A model generated the notes under the pieces. That model was not told where the DNA came from, ran no database searches, and saw only the letters and a list, made by a program, of their open reading frames with translations. From Arthrobacter humicola (GTDB lineage Bacteria > Actinomycetota > Actinomycetes > Actinomycetales > Micrococcaceae): a stretch of 64,000 nucleotides of DNA. This document shows, one piece after another, positions 25,235 through 35,495 of this stretch; within the stretch, counting starts at the first letter, position 1; each line of letters starts with the position of its first letter. The translations under genes and the position numbers were made by a program. Location: the NCBI RefSeq assembly GCF_022803015.1, contig NZ_JAFKON010000004.1, positions 296,587 through 360,586 on the forward strand. Reading direction: 5' to 3'.

Positions 25235-25819
25235 ATGGCAACAGTTCAGGAATCCATCGAAGTCAATGTTCCGCTAAGCCAGGCCTACAACCAGTGGACG
25301 CAATTCGAGGAATTTCCGCACTTCATGAGCGGCGTGGAATCGGTTAATCAGCTGGACGACACCACTGTGCATTTCAAGACCAGCATCGGTGGAGTCCGGC
25401 GTGAGTACGATGCGCGGATCACCGCGCAGGAACCGGACCATCGCGTGTCGTGGGAGAGCCTTGATGAACCACGGAACGCCGGCACCGTCTGGTTCGATGA
25501 TCTCGGCGAGGCCGCAACGAAGGTGAACGTCGAGCTGACCTGGGAGCCGGACTCGGCGGCGGAAAAGATCGGCGCGGCCATCGGCCTTGATTCCCGTCAG
25601 GTTGCCGCCGACCTGAAGAAATTCAAGCAGTTCATCGAAGAACGCGGGGCCGAGACGGGCGGATGGCGCGGACGCGTGGACGGAGTCGCCCCGGGCGCCA
25701 CCACCGCCGTGCCGCTCCAAGAAGAAGTGGGATATGGCGCGGAACCTGCCTTCGAGCGCGTGGACGCCGATCCCGACCTCGCCCCCGAGCCGCCTTTCGG
25801 CCACGACCAGCCGCGCTGA
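25235..25819 (+). CDS. SRPBCC (polyketide cyclase/START-like) family protein
   Basis: A 194-aa protein of the helix-grip fold. The sequence from VQESIEVNVPLSQAYNQWTQFEEFPHFMSGVESV through the C-terminal helix (VAADLKKFKQFIEERG, ~125-140) matches the polyketide_cyc2/YesE-like group often seen in actinobacterial stress loci. The last ~45 residues are acidic and disordered. The ATG at 25235 is preceded by AAGGAG; an in-frame ATG 60 bp upstream lacks a ribosome site. Members bind a hydrophobic ligand; no catalytic role can be assigned. It is followed by a strong bidirectional terminator shared with icd. Confidence 0.85.
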   Translation: MATVQESIEVNVPLSQAYNQWTQFEEFPHFMSGVESVNQLDDTTVHFKTSIGGVRREYDARITAQEPDHRVSWESLDEPRNAGTVWFDDLGEAATKVNVELTWEPDSAAEKIGAAIGLDSRQVAADLKKFKQFIEERGAETGGWRGRVDGVAPGATTAVPLQEEVGYGAEPAFERVDADPDLAPEPPFGHDQPR

Positions 25820-25872
25820 CCGGCCGTTCGCACTGATCTGGCTGGTTTGATTACTCCGCCGGACTGACAGCG

Positions 25873-25908
25873 GAACGCCCCGCCTCCCTTTCGGGAGGCG
25901 GGGCGTTC
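25873..25908. terminator. Bidirectional terminator between the SRPBCC gene and icd
   Basis: A perfect 16-bp stem (GAACGCCCCGCCTCCC and complement) closes a 4-nt TTTC loop. It lies between convergent genes and can serve both. Confidence 0.9.
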
Positions 25909-25950
25909 TGCGTGGCGACCTACCGCGCTGCCGGAGCGTTGAGGCTGGGA

Positions 25951-28224
<2,274 letters not shown>

Positions 28225-28417
28225 TCAACACCCCTAACTTACCCGAGGTGCCCCCGTTGACGCCTACCGGCGTCGTGCGCGGACGGATGAGTGACGTCCC
28301 GACACGGCATAACAAAAATTGACAAGCTACTTTACAGATTAGTCAAATTGCCGTAGTTTCAGTCCATCCAGCGGCCGCCAACAGCGGCCGCCCCGCTTTC
28401 CACCGGTTAGGACACCC

Positions 28418-29416
28418 ATGAGAACACCCAAGACTCTGGCCACCAGCCTGCTGACTCTTTCGGCCGCCGCGCTGCTGGCCCTGAGTGCCGCGGGGGCGGC
28501 CACGGCCTCCCCCGCACCGGCCAAGGCACCGGTTTCCACCTCCGATGTCGCCAGCCACACCGTCACCGAGACGGGCGCGGCCGAGTACTGGACCGCGGAA
28601 CGCATGCGCAGCGCCGTCCCCGGCGACGTCCTGGCCGACAGGGCCATGAAGCGCAACGGCAAGGCCACTGCGGCCAGGGGCCCGGCGGAAACGGGCGCGC
28701 CGAGCAAGGTCGAGGCCGCGGCTCCCAAGCTGCAATCCCAGACGCTCCAGACCAAGACCAATGCGAGCGAAACCCCCGTCCCGCACATCGGCAAGGTCTT
28801 CTTCACCCTCGGCGGGACGAACTACGTCTGCTCCGGCAACTCGGTCTCCTCCGGCAACAAGAGCACGGTCTCCACGGCCGGACACTGCGTGAATGAGGGC
28901 CCGGGCGCCTTCGCCACCAAGTTCACGTTCGTCCCGGCGTACCTGAACGGCGCGGCCCCCTACGGCAAGTGGACGGCCAAGGCCCTCTACGCCCCCACCC
29001 AGTGGAGCTCCTCGGGTGACATGACCTACGACACTGGCTTCGCCGTCATGTCCACGCTCAACGGCCAGTACCTGAGCGACGTCGTCGGCGGCTCGGGGCT
29101 GCAGTTCAACGCCGCCCGCGGCCTGAGCTACAAGTCATTCGGCTACCCCGCCGCAGCGCCCTTCAACGGTGAATCCCTCAAGAGCTGCTCCGGCACCGCC
29201 ACGAACGATCCCTACAACCCGCAGTTCAACACCCAGGGGATCCCCTGCAACATGACCGGCGGTTCCTCAGGCGGTCCGTGGTTCATCGGCACCAGCGCCG
29301 CCGGCTACCAGAACTCCATCAACAGCTACGGCTACGGCAGCAAGTCCACCACGATGTACGGCCCGTACTGGGGCAGCGTGATCCAGCAGGCCTACACCAC
29401 GGCGGCCGCTTCCTGA
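28418..29416 (+). CDS. Secreted trypsin-like serine protease
   Basis: A 332-aa exported protease. A signal peptide (hydrophobic core LLTLSAAALLALSAAGAA, cleavage near ATA-SP at ~30) is followed by a ~90-residue propeptide-like segment and a chymotrypsin-fold domain. The triad is visible: His in STAGHCV (~149), Asp in MTYDTGFAV (~206) and Ser in MTGGSSGGPW (~285). Cysteine pairs (CSGNS/GHC and SCSG/IPC) would form the usual disulphides. It is transcribed away from icd. The upstream region has TTGACA at 28319 and a TTGAC...GTCAA inverted repeat, which may mark a regulated promoter. It is probably a glutamyl-endopeptidase-like or trypsin-like protein; substrate preference is not predictable. Confidence 0.9.
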   Translation: MRTPKTLATSLLTLSAAALLALSAAGAATASPAPAKAPVSTSDVASHTVTETGAAEYWTAERMRSAVPGDVLADRAMKRNGKATAARGPAETGAPSKVEAAAPKLQSQTLQTKTNASETPVPHIGKVFFTLGGTNYVCSGNSVSSGNKSTVSTAGHCVNEGPGAFATKFTFVPAYLNGAAPYGKWTAKALYAPTQWSSSGDMTYDTGFAVMSTLNGQYLSDVVGGSGLQFNAARGLSYKSFGYPAAAPFNGESLKSCSGTATNDPYNPQFNTQGIPCNMTGGSSGGPWFIGTSAAGYQNSINSYGYGSKSTTMYGPYWGSVIQQAYTTAAAS

Positions 29417-29429
29417 CCTGAGGGCACGG

Positions 29430-29545
29430 GCACCGTTCGCGCGGGGCCGGGCTCCGTTCGCGGGGGCCGTTCGCGGGGCCGGGCTCCGTTCGCGGGGGCC
29501 CGCGCGGGCAGCGCGGCCTGGGTTCCGTTCGCGGGGGCCGCGCGG
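29430..29545 (+). repeat. GC-rich tandem repeat after the protease gene
   Basis: Four to five imperfect copies of a unit containing CCGTTCGCGGGGGCCG run head to tail directly after the protease stop codon. The pattern looks like slippage in non-coding DNA. No gene is visible here. Confidence 0.75.
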
Positions 29546-29578
29546 CCGGGCTTGTTTCCCCTGTCTACCCTGTTTACC

Positions 29579-29640
29579 CCAGCGCGGGGTCATTGCGTCC
29601 CATCTTCAGCAGTGGGGAGGACGCAGTGGCCCCGCGCTGG
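29579..29640. repeat. 62-bp imperfect inverted repeat
   Basis: Arms of 22 bp (29579-29600 and 29619-29640) pair over CCAGCGCGGGG and TGCGTCC, with a 4-bp mismatch between these blocks and an 18-nt loop. It could terminate the protease transcript, or be a REP/MITE-like element at the edge of the repeat field. Confidence 0.65.
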
Positions 29641-29675
29641 CTTTATCTGCGACGGCGGATCGCCCCCCGCCCGCT

Positions 29676-30420
29676 GGACATGCCCTCCGCTAACACGAAG
29701 GCCCGGACATATACCCCATATGTCCGGGCCTAGCCATGAGGAGTGGACATGTCCTCCCGGGTGGCTTCTCGGCGCTTGGGAACGAATGAGCATGTCCCCC
29801 GGCTGGCCCGCTGCGCTCCAGAAAGAACGGGCATGTCCCGCGGCTGGCCCAGGCAGCCCCGGGTCGCACGGGACATGCCCTCCCCACACGCCGAAGCCTG
29901 GACATATCCCTCATATGCCCACTCCTTGCCACGAAAAATGAGCATGCCCCGCGGAAAGAATGGACATGTCCCCCGGACTGGCCGCCAGCCCACCCAGTGG
30001 CACAAAAAATGGACATGTCCCGCGGAAAGGGAGGCATGTCCCGGAAAGAATAGGCGTGTCCGCCCGGGCCGGTCTCGAGCTCCTGAAGCCGTGAGCATGT
30101 CCTTTTGGGCTGGCCCGGTACGCACCGAAAGACTGAGCATGTCCCGCGGTTGGCCCAGGCAGCCCCAGGTCGCACGGGACATGCCCTCCCCACACGCCGA
30201 AGCCTGGACATATCCCCCATATGCCCATTCTTAGCCGCGAAAAATGAGCATGTCCCGCGGAAAGAATGAGCATGTCGCCCGGACCGGCCATATGCCCACT
30301 CCTTGCCGCGAAAAATGAGCAAGTCCCGCGGAAAGAATGAGCATGTCCCCGGCACTGGCCACCAGCCCACTCGGTGGCACAGAAAATGGACATGTCCCCC
30401 GGATAGGGAGGGCATGTCCA
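29676..30420. repeat. Field of about 20 RRRCATGYYY palindromes within larger direct repeats
   Basis: Non-coding DNA between the convergent protease and purH genes. A 10-bp degenerate palindrome, best form GGACATGTCC, recurs at 29676, 29745, 29788, 29829, 29871, 29900, 29940, 29962, 30011, 30032, 30052, 30093, 30135, 30177, 30206, 30246, 30268, 30317, 30339, 30388 and 30410. Start-to-start distances fall into classes of about 20-22, 29, 40-43 and 49 bp. Larger units are duplicated: about 140 bp from 29829 recurs at 30135 with roughly 93% identity and no indel, and about 70 bp from 29971 recurs at 30349. Several reading frames are open across it, which I take as a by-product of repetition. Function unknown. 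Confidence 0.85.
29700..29730. repeat. Perfect 13-bp hairpin inside the repeat field
   Basis: GGCCCGGACATAT at 29700-29712 is the exact complement of 29718-29730, around a 5-nt ACCCC loop. It contains the GGACAT core of the neighbouring palindromes split by the loop, and similar but weaker CATAT...CATATG pairs occur at 29903 and 30209. Confidence 0.8.
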
Positions 30421-30430
30421 TTTTTTGTGC

Positions 30431-30461
30431 GGGGGTCTCTAGGGGTCTCTAGGGGGTCTCT
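30431..30461 (+). repeat. Tandem GGGGTCTCT repeat
   Basis: Three consecutive copies of about 10 bp (GGGGTCTCTA) close the repeat field, just before the purH stop codon. No gene is visible between 30421 and 30506. Confidence 0.75.
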
Positions 30462-30506
30462 TGCGCTGGTCCCTTGTGCGCGAACCGCAGCCCGAGTGGG
30501 CGAGCC

Positions 30507-32204
30507 CTAGTGGAAGAAGTGGCGAGCTCCGGTGAAGTACATGGTGATGCCGGCGGCGTTGGCTGCGGCGATGACTTCCTCGTCCCGGACAGAGCCGCCC
30601 GGCTGGACGACGGCGCGCACGCCGGCGTCGACCAGGAGCTGCAGTCCGTCGGCGAACGGGAAGAACGCGTCCGAGGCCGCCACGGCGCCGCGGGCCCGTT
30701 CCGGTGCACCGGCGGCGCCTGGTTCTGCCTGAACGGCAGCCGCCCCGCCAGCACCCTCGACGTCGGACTCAACCGTGACGCCGAGGGTGTTGGCGCGCTC
30801 GACCGCCAGCTTGCAGGAATCGAGCCGGTTGACCTGGCCCATGCCGATGCCGACGGCGGCACCGTTGTCCGCGAGCAGGATGGCGTTGGACTTCGCCGCG
30901 CGGCACGCGGTCCAGGCGAACGCAAGGTCGGCCAGGGTGGCGGCGTCGGCGGCGTCGCCCGCGGCCAGGGTCCAGTTCGCGGGGGTGTCGCCGTCGGCGT
31001 CGACCTTGTCCGTGGCCTGCACCAGCATGCCGCCGGAGACCTGGCGGAACTCGGTCGGGTAGCGGCCGTATCCGTCCGGGAGGGCCAGCAGGCGGATGTT
31101 CTTCTTCTTGGACAGGATCTCCACTGCCTCGTCGTCGAAGCCCGGAGCGATGACGACCTCCGTGAAGATGCCGGCGACGGTCCGTGCCATCCCGGCGGTG
31201 ACGGTGCGGTTCGCGGCGATGACGCCGCCGAACGCGGACACGGGATCGCAGGCGTGGGCCTTGGCGTGGGCGTCGGCGATCGGGTCGGCCGCCGACGCGG
31301 ACCCCACAGCCACGCCGCACGGGTTGGCGTGCTTGATGATGGCGACGGCGGGCTCGGCGAAGTCGAAGGCGGCTCGCAGGGCGGCGTCGGCGTCGACGAA
31401 GTTGTTGTAGCTCATGGCCTTGCCGTGCAGCTGGTCGGCCTGGGCGATGCCGGCCGGGGCGGCCTTGTCCACGTACAGTGCGGCCTGCTGGTGCGGGTTT
31501 TCGCCGTAGCGGAGCACCTCGGAGCGTTCCAGGGCCAGGCCTGCGTAGGCGGGCCAGTCGATCACGCCGTCGCCGTCCTCGTCGCGGAACTGGCTGGCAG
31601 TCCAGGTGGCCACGGCGGTGTCGTAGGCCGCCGTGTGCGCGAACGCCTTGGCAGCGAGCCGGCGGCGGGTCTTCAGGTCAAAACCGCCCGAGGCGGCTGC
31701 CTCCACGACGGCACCGTAGGACGCCGGGTCCACCACGATGGCGACGGCGGCGTGGTTCTTCGCGGCAGAGCGCACCATCGCGGGGCCCCCGATGTCGATC
31801 TGTTCGACGACGTCGTCCGGCGCGGCACCGGACTTCACGGTCTCCACGAAAGGGTAGAGGTTGACGATGACGAGGTCGAACGGCTCGATCTCCATGTCCG
31901 CCAGGGTCTGCATGTGGGCCGGGACGCGGCGGTCCGCGAGGATGCCGCCGTGCACGCGCGGGTGCAGGGTCTTGACGCGGCCGTCCAGCATTTCCGGGGA
32001 GCCGGTGACTTCCTCGACTTCCTGCACGGGGATGCCCGCGGCGGCGATCTTCTTGGCCGTGGAGCCGGTGGAGACGATCTTGACGCCGGCGGCGTGCAGG
32101 CCTTGGGCGAGCTCCTCCAGACCGGTCTTGTCGTAGACCGAAATCAGTGCCCGGTGGATGGGAACTCGGTCGATGGATACACGGTCAAGCTGCGTGAAGC
32201 TCAC
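30507..32204 (-). CDS. purH: Bifunctional AICAR formyltransferase/IMP cyclohydrolase
   Basis: Last two steps of de novo IMP synthesis, using 10-formyl-THF. The 565-aa protein has an N-terminal MGS-like cyclohydrolase domain ([42 protein letters not shown]) and a C-terminal transformylase ([14 protein letters not shown] ~230, [10 protein letters not shown] ~300, [11 protein letters not shown] ~330). A ~20-residue Gly/Ala-rich insert near residue 500 is longer than in most homologues. I chose the GTG at 32204, preceded by GGAGA; a longer frame reaching 32750 runs antisense to the divergent transporter and is not credible. The formyl donor links it to the glyA-folD/purU genes. purN lies 2.7 kb upstream on the same strand, separated by two unrelated genes. 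Confidence 0.96.
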   Translation of the reverse strand: MSFTQLDRVSIDRVPIHRALISVYDKTGLEELAQGLHAAGVKIVSTGSTAKKIAAAGIPVQEVEEVTGSPEMLDGRVKTLHPRVHGGILADRRVPAHMQTLADMEIEPFDLVIVNLYPFVETVKSGAAPDDVVEQIDIGGPAMVRSAAKNHAAVAIVVDPASYGAVVEAAASGGFDLKTRRRLAAKAFAHTAAYDTAVATWTASQFRDEDGDGVIDWPAYAGLALERSEVLRYGENPHQQAALYVDKAAPAGIAQADQLHGKAMSYNNFVDADAALRAAFDFAEPAVAIIKHANPCGVAVGSASAADPIADAHAKAHACDPVSAFGGVIAANRTVTAGMARTVAGIFTEVVIAPGFDDEAVEILSKKKNIRLLALPDGYGRYPTEFRQVSGGMLVQATDKVDADGDTPANWTLAAGDAADAATLADLAFAWTACRAAKSNAILLADNGAAVGIGMGQVNRLDSCKLAVERANTLGVTVESDVEGAGGAAAVQAEPGAAGAPERARGAVAASDAFFPFADGLQLLVDAGVRAVVQPGGSVRDEEVIAAANAAGITMYFTGARHFFH

Positions 32205-32355
32205 AAAAGTCTCCGTCTTATATCGCGGCGGGGCCGCGGGTGGTGGGGATGCGGCAAGTTTATCGCGTCCCCACCACCGGGCCCTCCCGCGCGCCGGAGT
32301 GTGAAGCACGCGCGGGCCGCGGCCCGGCCACGTAGAGTTTTCACAGGAGGCCAAG

Positions 32356-33708
32356 ATGAACACGTACACCACTGTGCCCAGCGGCGAACAGGTGGTCCAG
32401 GAACTGCCTTGGCGGTGGAAGGTCCAAGGCCGGATCTTCCTGATCGGCGGGCTGGGCTTCATGTTCGATGCCTGGGACGTCACCCTCAACGGCATCCTCA
32501 TTCCGTTGCTGTCCAAGCACTGGTCACTGAGCCCGGGCGATGCCGCCTGGATCGGCACGGCGAACCTCATTGGCATGGCCCTGGGCGCGTTCGTCTGGGG
32601 CACCATCGCGGACACCATCGGCCGCAAGAAGGCCTTCACCGCGACCCTGCTGATTTTCTCCATCTTCACCGTGCTCGGCGCCTTCTCCCCCGACTTCATG
32701 TGGTTTGTCGTGTTCCGGTTCCTGGCCGGGTTCGGCCTGGGCGGCTGCATCCCTGTGGACTACGCGCTGGTGGGCGAGTTCACCCCGCGCAAACAGCGCG
32801 GCCGGGTGCTCACCGCGATGGACGGCTGGTGGCCGATCGGCGCGGCCCTCTGCGGTTTTGTCTCCGCCGGGCTGGTCGCGGCCTTCGCGGACTGGCGGCT
32901 GACCATGCTGGTCATGGTGCTCCCGGCGCTGCTGGTGTTCTGGATCCGACGCAGCGTGCCGGAATCCCCGCTGTTCCTGATCCGCAAGGGCCGCCGCGAC
33001 GAGGCCGCCAAGGTGATCGACGCCCTGGTCCAGGCCACCGGCGCCGAGGCCCGCGTCTACAGCCTGCCCGCGCCGCAGGATGCACCACGCCTCTCGGCAG
33101 GGAGCGCGTGGACGCAGTTGCGCGCCCTCTGGCAGTTCAACTGGAAGATCACGACGGCGGCATGGGCCCTCTTCTTCAGCATCCTGCTCGTGTACTACCT
33201 GTCGCTGACGTGGATGCCGCGGATCCTGATCGGCGCCGGCTTCGAGGAGTACAAGGCCTTCCTGACCACGGCGTCGATGGCCGCCGTCGGACTCCTGGGC
33301 GTAGTGGTGGCCGCCCTGCTGGTGGAGCGGGTGGGCCGCAAGTGGATCCTGGCGATCACCGGCCCGCTGTCCGCGCTGACGCTGGTGATCGTGGCGATCG
33401 TGGTGGACATTCCCACCGCCGCCGTGTTCTGGCTCCTGGTGTTCGGCTTCGTGGTGCAGGTGGCCATCCCGGTGCTCTACACCTATGTCTCCGAGCTCTA
33501 CCCCACGGAGCTGCGCGGCTCCGGCTTCGGCTGGGCCTCGACGTTCTCCCGGCTCGGCGCCGGGTTCGGTCCGCTGATTTTCGCGGCCTTCCTGTGGCCG
33601 GAGCTGGGGCTCGCGACATCGTTCGCCCTGGCCGGCGGCCTCGTGCTGCTCTCCGTGCTGTGGATGGCGTTCTTCGCCCCCGAGACGAAGCAGCGCCGGC
33701 TCGAGTAA
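32356..33708 (+). CDS. MFS transporter (SV2/sugar porter-like)
   Basis: A 450-aa permease with twelve predicted helices. The MFS loop signature is between helices 2 and 3 ([13 protein letters not shown], ~83-95), its repeat in the second half is [10 protein letters not shown] (~323), and [16 protein letters not shown] (~199-214) is the motif seen in sugar porters and in the NiaP/SV2 branch. DAWDVTLNG in helix 1 is typical of the SV2/aromatic acid-like proteins. SD GGAGG precedes the ATG and a TAGAGT -10-like box sits at about 32332. Substrate is unknown, possibly an organic acid or a vitamin. It is divergent from purH and ends at a long palindrome that may terminate it. Confidence 0.88.
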   Translation: MNTYTTVPSGEQVVQELPWRWKVQGRIFLIGGLGFMFDAWDVTLNGILIPLLSKHWSLSPGDAAWIGTANLIGMALGAFVWGTIADTIGRKKAFTATLLIFSIFTVLGAFSPDFMWFVVFRFLAGFGLGGCIPVDYALVGEFTPRKQRGRVLTAMDGWWPIGAALCGFVSAGLVAAFADWRLTMLVMVLPALLVFWIRRSVPESPLFLIRKGRRDEAAKVIDALVQATGAEARVYSLPAPQDAPRLSAGSAWTQLRALWQFNWKITTAAWALFFSILLVYYLSLTWMPRILIGAGFEEYKAFLTTASMAAVGLLGVVVAALLVERVGRKWILAITGPLSALTLVIVAIVVDIPTAAVFWLLVFGFVVQVAIPVLYTYVSELYPTELRGSGFGWASTFSRLGAGFGPLIFAAFLWPELGLATSFALAGGLVLLSVLWMAFFAPETKQRRLE

Positions 33709-33718
33709 CGCACCCACC

Positions 33719-33790
33719 CCGCCCAACTGGCTCGCAGCAGGGGCCGTTCTGAGCGCTCAGAACGGCCCCTGCTGCGAGCTAGTTGGGCGG
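33719..33790. repeat. 72-bp near-perfect palindrome, left copy
   Basis: Self-complementary about the centre 33754/33755 with one G:T mismatch (33729/33780) and no loop. The centre is GAGCGCTC, and the ends are CCGCCCAACT and AGTTGGGCGG. It lies between the transporter and the nuclease gene, and the nuclease stop codon (33779-33781) is inside its right arm. A near-identical copy is at 34775-34840, on the other side of the nuclease gene. Confidence 0.95.
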
Positions 33791-34711
33791 CCAACCACGG
33801 CTGGCGAGAACGGCGCGGACCTTGGTCACGGCGGCGCGCGCGTCGTTCTGCATGTGCCGTTTTGAGATCCTGACCAGGGTCCAGCCCGCGCCGCTGTAGT
33901 CCTCTTCCCTGGCGATGTCGCGGATGACCTGGGCCGCGTCGGAGTGCACGGCCCCCTCATACTCCACAGCAACCCGGTGTTCCGGATAGGCAAGATCAGG
34001 TTGACGCACGACGCCGGAGCGCAGGACCGTGCGCACGTTCAGTTCCGGTTCCGGTAGTCCTGAGCGGCAGAGGGCAAGCCGGAGTCTCGTCTCGGGGGCC
34101 GAATCCGCACCGATTCGGGCCTGCTCCAAGGCGAGCCGCGCCTTGCGGATACCGGGTGTTCCCTTGTGGCGGTCCAGCATCTCGGCCAGTTCCCCGGGAC
34201 GGGCATAGGGCATGGTCCGGCTTTCAAACTCGGGCCGGGGATGGCGCAGCAGGTGGTCCGCCACCACGGTCAGTTCGTCAATGCTCATCTTCCGGGCGCA
34301 GTCCAACCACGTCCTGGTCCGTGAGGTTACCAGCACGCCGTCGATCGTGGTGATTTCGTCGGCGAAGAATTGCCCGACATGGCCAATCACGCCCTTGCGC
34401 CGCGGTATTGCCATGGAGTCCGGACGAGATATGTGGATGGCGGGGGCACCAGAGCCCGGGAGAAAGCCCGGGAAGTCCCAGATCAGGAAGGCGGTCGCGT
34501 GGGAGGCTGCCGAGAACTGCGTGACAAGAGTTAGGGGCCGGGCATTCAGCTTCACGTCAGCGGAGTGTTCTGCAGGCAGCCGGATCCCGCGGCTCGGAAC
34601 CCGCAGTGAGGGATGCCTGAGCCGGCGACGGCTGACCCCGGCGTCGGCTGCCTCCCGGAATGTAAACGGCGCCGAACCGAGCGGCGCCGGGAGCGGCCGG
34701 GGTGTCTTCAT
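33779..34711 (-). CDS. DUF559/Vsr-like PD-(D/E)XK endonuclease with AbiEi-like N-terminus
   Basis: A 310-aa protein of a type common in actinobacteria but poorly studied. The N-terminus (FTFREAADAGVSRRRLRHPSLRVPSRGIRLP, residues ~17-47) resembles the winged-helix head of AbiEi-type antitoxins. The C-terminal ~100 residues look like a DUF559 nuclease: VRQPDLAYPEHRVAVEYEG supplies the expected Asp and Glu-x-Glu-type residues, followed by the conserved His in AVHSD and a final WTLVRISKRHM strand. The gene is framed by two long palindromes: its stop lies in the left copy and the right copy ends ~64 bp before the start. It interrupts the usual purN-purH neighbourhood. It may handle or mobilise the palindromes; no experiment supports this. 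Confidence 0.75.
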   Translation of the reverse strand: MKTPRPLPAPLGSAPFTFREAADAGVSRRRLRHPSLRVPSRGIRLPAEHSADVKLNARPLTLVTQFSAASHATAFLIWDFPGFLPGSGAPAIHISRPDSMAIPRRKGVIGHVGQFFADEITTIDGVLVTSRTRTWLDCARKMSIDELTVVADHLLRHPRPEFESRTMPYARPGELAEMLDRHKGTPGIRKARLALEQARIGADSAPETRLRLALCRSGLPEPELNVRTVLRSGVVRQPDLAYPEHRVAVEYEGAVHSDAAQVIRDIAREEDYSGAGWTLVRISKRHMQNDARAAVTKVRAVLASRGWPPN

Positions 34712-34774
34712 CGACCCATCGTCGCAAAACCCAGGACTGCCTAGGAGAGTTATCCACAGCCCGCGGCCCGTCCT

Positions 34775-34840
34775 CCCAACTGACTCGCAGCAGGGGCCGT
34801 TCTGAGCGCTCAGAACGGCCCCTGCTGCGAGTCAGTTGGG
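34775..34840. repeat. 66-bp perfect palindrome, right copy
   Basis: Exactly self-complementary about 34807/34808 with no loop; the arms begin CCCAACTGACTCGCAGCAGG. It matches the left copy (33722-33787) except for two or three arm positions. It stands between the nuclease start and purN. A short stub of the same end (CTAGTTGGGCCGG) appears at about 34857-34869. Confidence 0.96.
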
Positions 34841-34880
34841 TGGGGTTTGGGTGAGGCTAGTTGGGCCGGCAGCGGGGGAA

Positions 34881-35456
34881 TCAGGCGGGGGTGTGGGCCG
34901 CGGCGAGGGAAGCGAGCGTGGAGACCAGGAGCCGGCGTTCCACCACCTTGATGCGCTCGTGCAGGGATTCCTCGCTCTCGCCGTCCCCGACCGCCACGGC
35001 TTCCTGCGCGATGATGGGGCCCGTGTCCACCCCGGCGTCGGCCCAGTGCACCGTGCAGCCGGTGACCTTCACGCCGTAGGCCAGCGCGTCGCGGACACCG
35101 TGGGCGCCGGGGAAGGACGGCAGCAGCGCCGGGTGCGTGTTGAGGTATTTGCCGCCAAACGCGTCGATGAAGTCGGCGCTGACAATCCGCATGAAGCCCG
35201 AGGACACCACCACATCCGGGGCGAAGCCGGCGACGGCCTCGGTCAGGGCCGCGTCCCAAGCCGCCCTGTCCGGGTAGGCCTTGAAGTCCACTACAAACGT
35301 GGGAATCCCGGCGGTGGCGGAGCGTTCCACCCCGAACGTCCCCGGCCGGTCGGCGCCGACGGCGGCGATCTCGACGTCGAGCGCGCCGGACTTCACGGCA
35401 TCGATTACTGCCTGGAGGTTGGAGCCGGTGCCGGAAACGAGGACAACTATGCGCAT
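34881..35456 (-). CDS. purN: Phosphoribosylglycinamide formyltransferase
   Basis: Transfers formyl from 10-formyl-THF to GAR in purine synthesis. The 191-aa length is normal. Visible blocks are IVVLVSGTGSNLQAVID at the N-terminus, the catalytic Asn in YLNTHPALLPSFPG (~108), His in CTVHWAD (~135) and Asp in GVDTGPII (~142). There is no ACT domain, unlike PurU at 4186-5046. It is divergent from a small membrane protein gene, with only 39 bp between the starts. The -10-like TAAGCT box 6 nt before its ATG suggests a leaderless transcript. Confidence 0.95.
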   Translation of the reverse strand: MRIVVLVSGTGSNLQAVIDAVKSGALDVEIAAVGADRPGTFGVERSATAGIPTFVVDFKAYPDRAAWDAALTEAVAGFAPDVVVSSGFMRIVSADFIDAFGGKYLNTHPALLPSFPGAHGVRDALAYGVKVTGCTVHWADAGVDTGPIIAQEAVAVGDGESEESLHERIKVVERRLLVSTLASLAAAHTPA

Positions 35457-35462
35457 GGTCCT

Positions 35463-35488
35463 AGCTTATGGGGCCGCTCGCGTAGGCT
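35463..35488. promoter_or_regulatory. Back-to-back leaderless -10 boxes for purN and the 35496 gene
   Basis: On the minus strand TAAGCT (35463-35468) lies 6 nt before the purN ATG. On the plus strand TAGGCT (35483-35488) lies 7 nt before the ATG at 35496. The two promoters must overlap in a 39-bp spacer, so each -35 region would fall beyond the opposite -10, some of it inside the other gene's 5' end. Confidence 0.45.
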
Positions 35489-35495
35489 GGAAAAC

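Noticed and set aside
29676..30420. The repeat field as a CRISPR array
   Set aside because: The recurring core is 10 bp, the intervals vary, and the DNA between cores is itself duplicated, not unique. No cas genes are nearby.
29690..30421. A 243-codon minus-strand frame with repeated Cys/His/Phe motifs across the repeat field
   Set aside because: Three frames on both strands are open here because the DNA is repetitive. The peptide merely translates the repeated palindromes, and no ribosome site is visible.
32205..32750. An N-terminal extension of PurH by 182 residues
   Set aside because: It would overlap the divergent transporter gene and has no similarity to PurH. GTG 32204 with GGAGA gives the normal protein length.
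30474..33752. A 1092-codon open frame on the plus strand across purH and the MFS gene
   Set aside because: It is antisense to purH for its first half and runs in a wrong frame of the transporter for the rest. High GC leaves such frames open; there is no domain or ribosome site.
33719..34840. The two palindromes as terminal inverted repeats of an insertion sequence
   Set aside because: Each copy is itself a full palindrome, there is no target-site duplication that I can see, and the enclosed gene has no transposase features.
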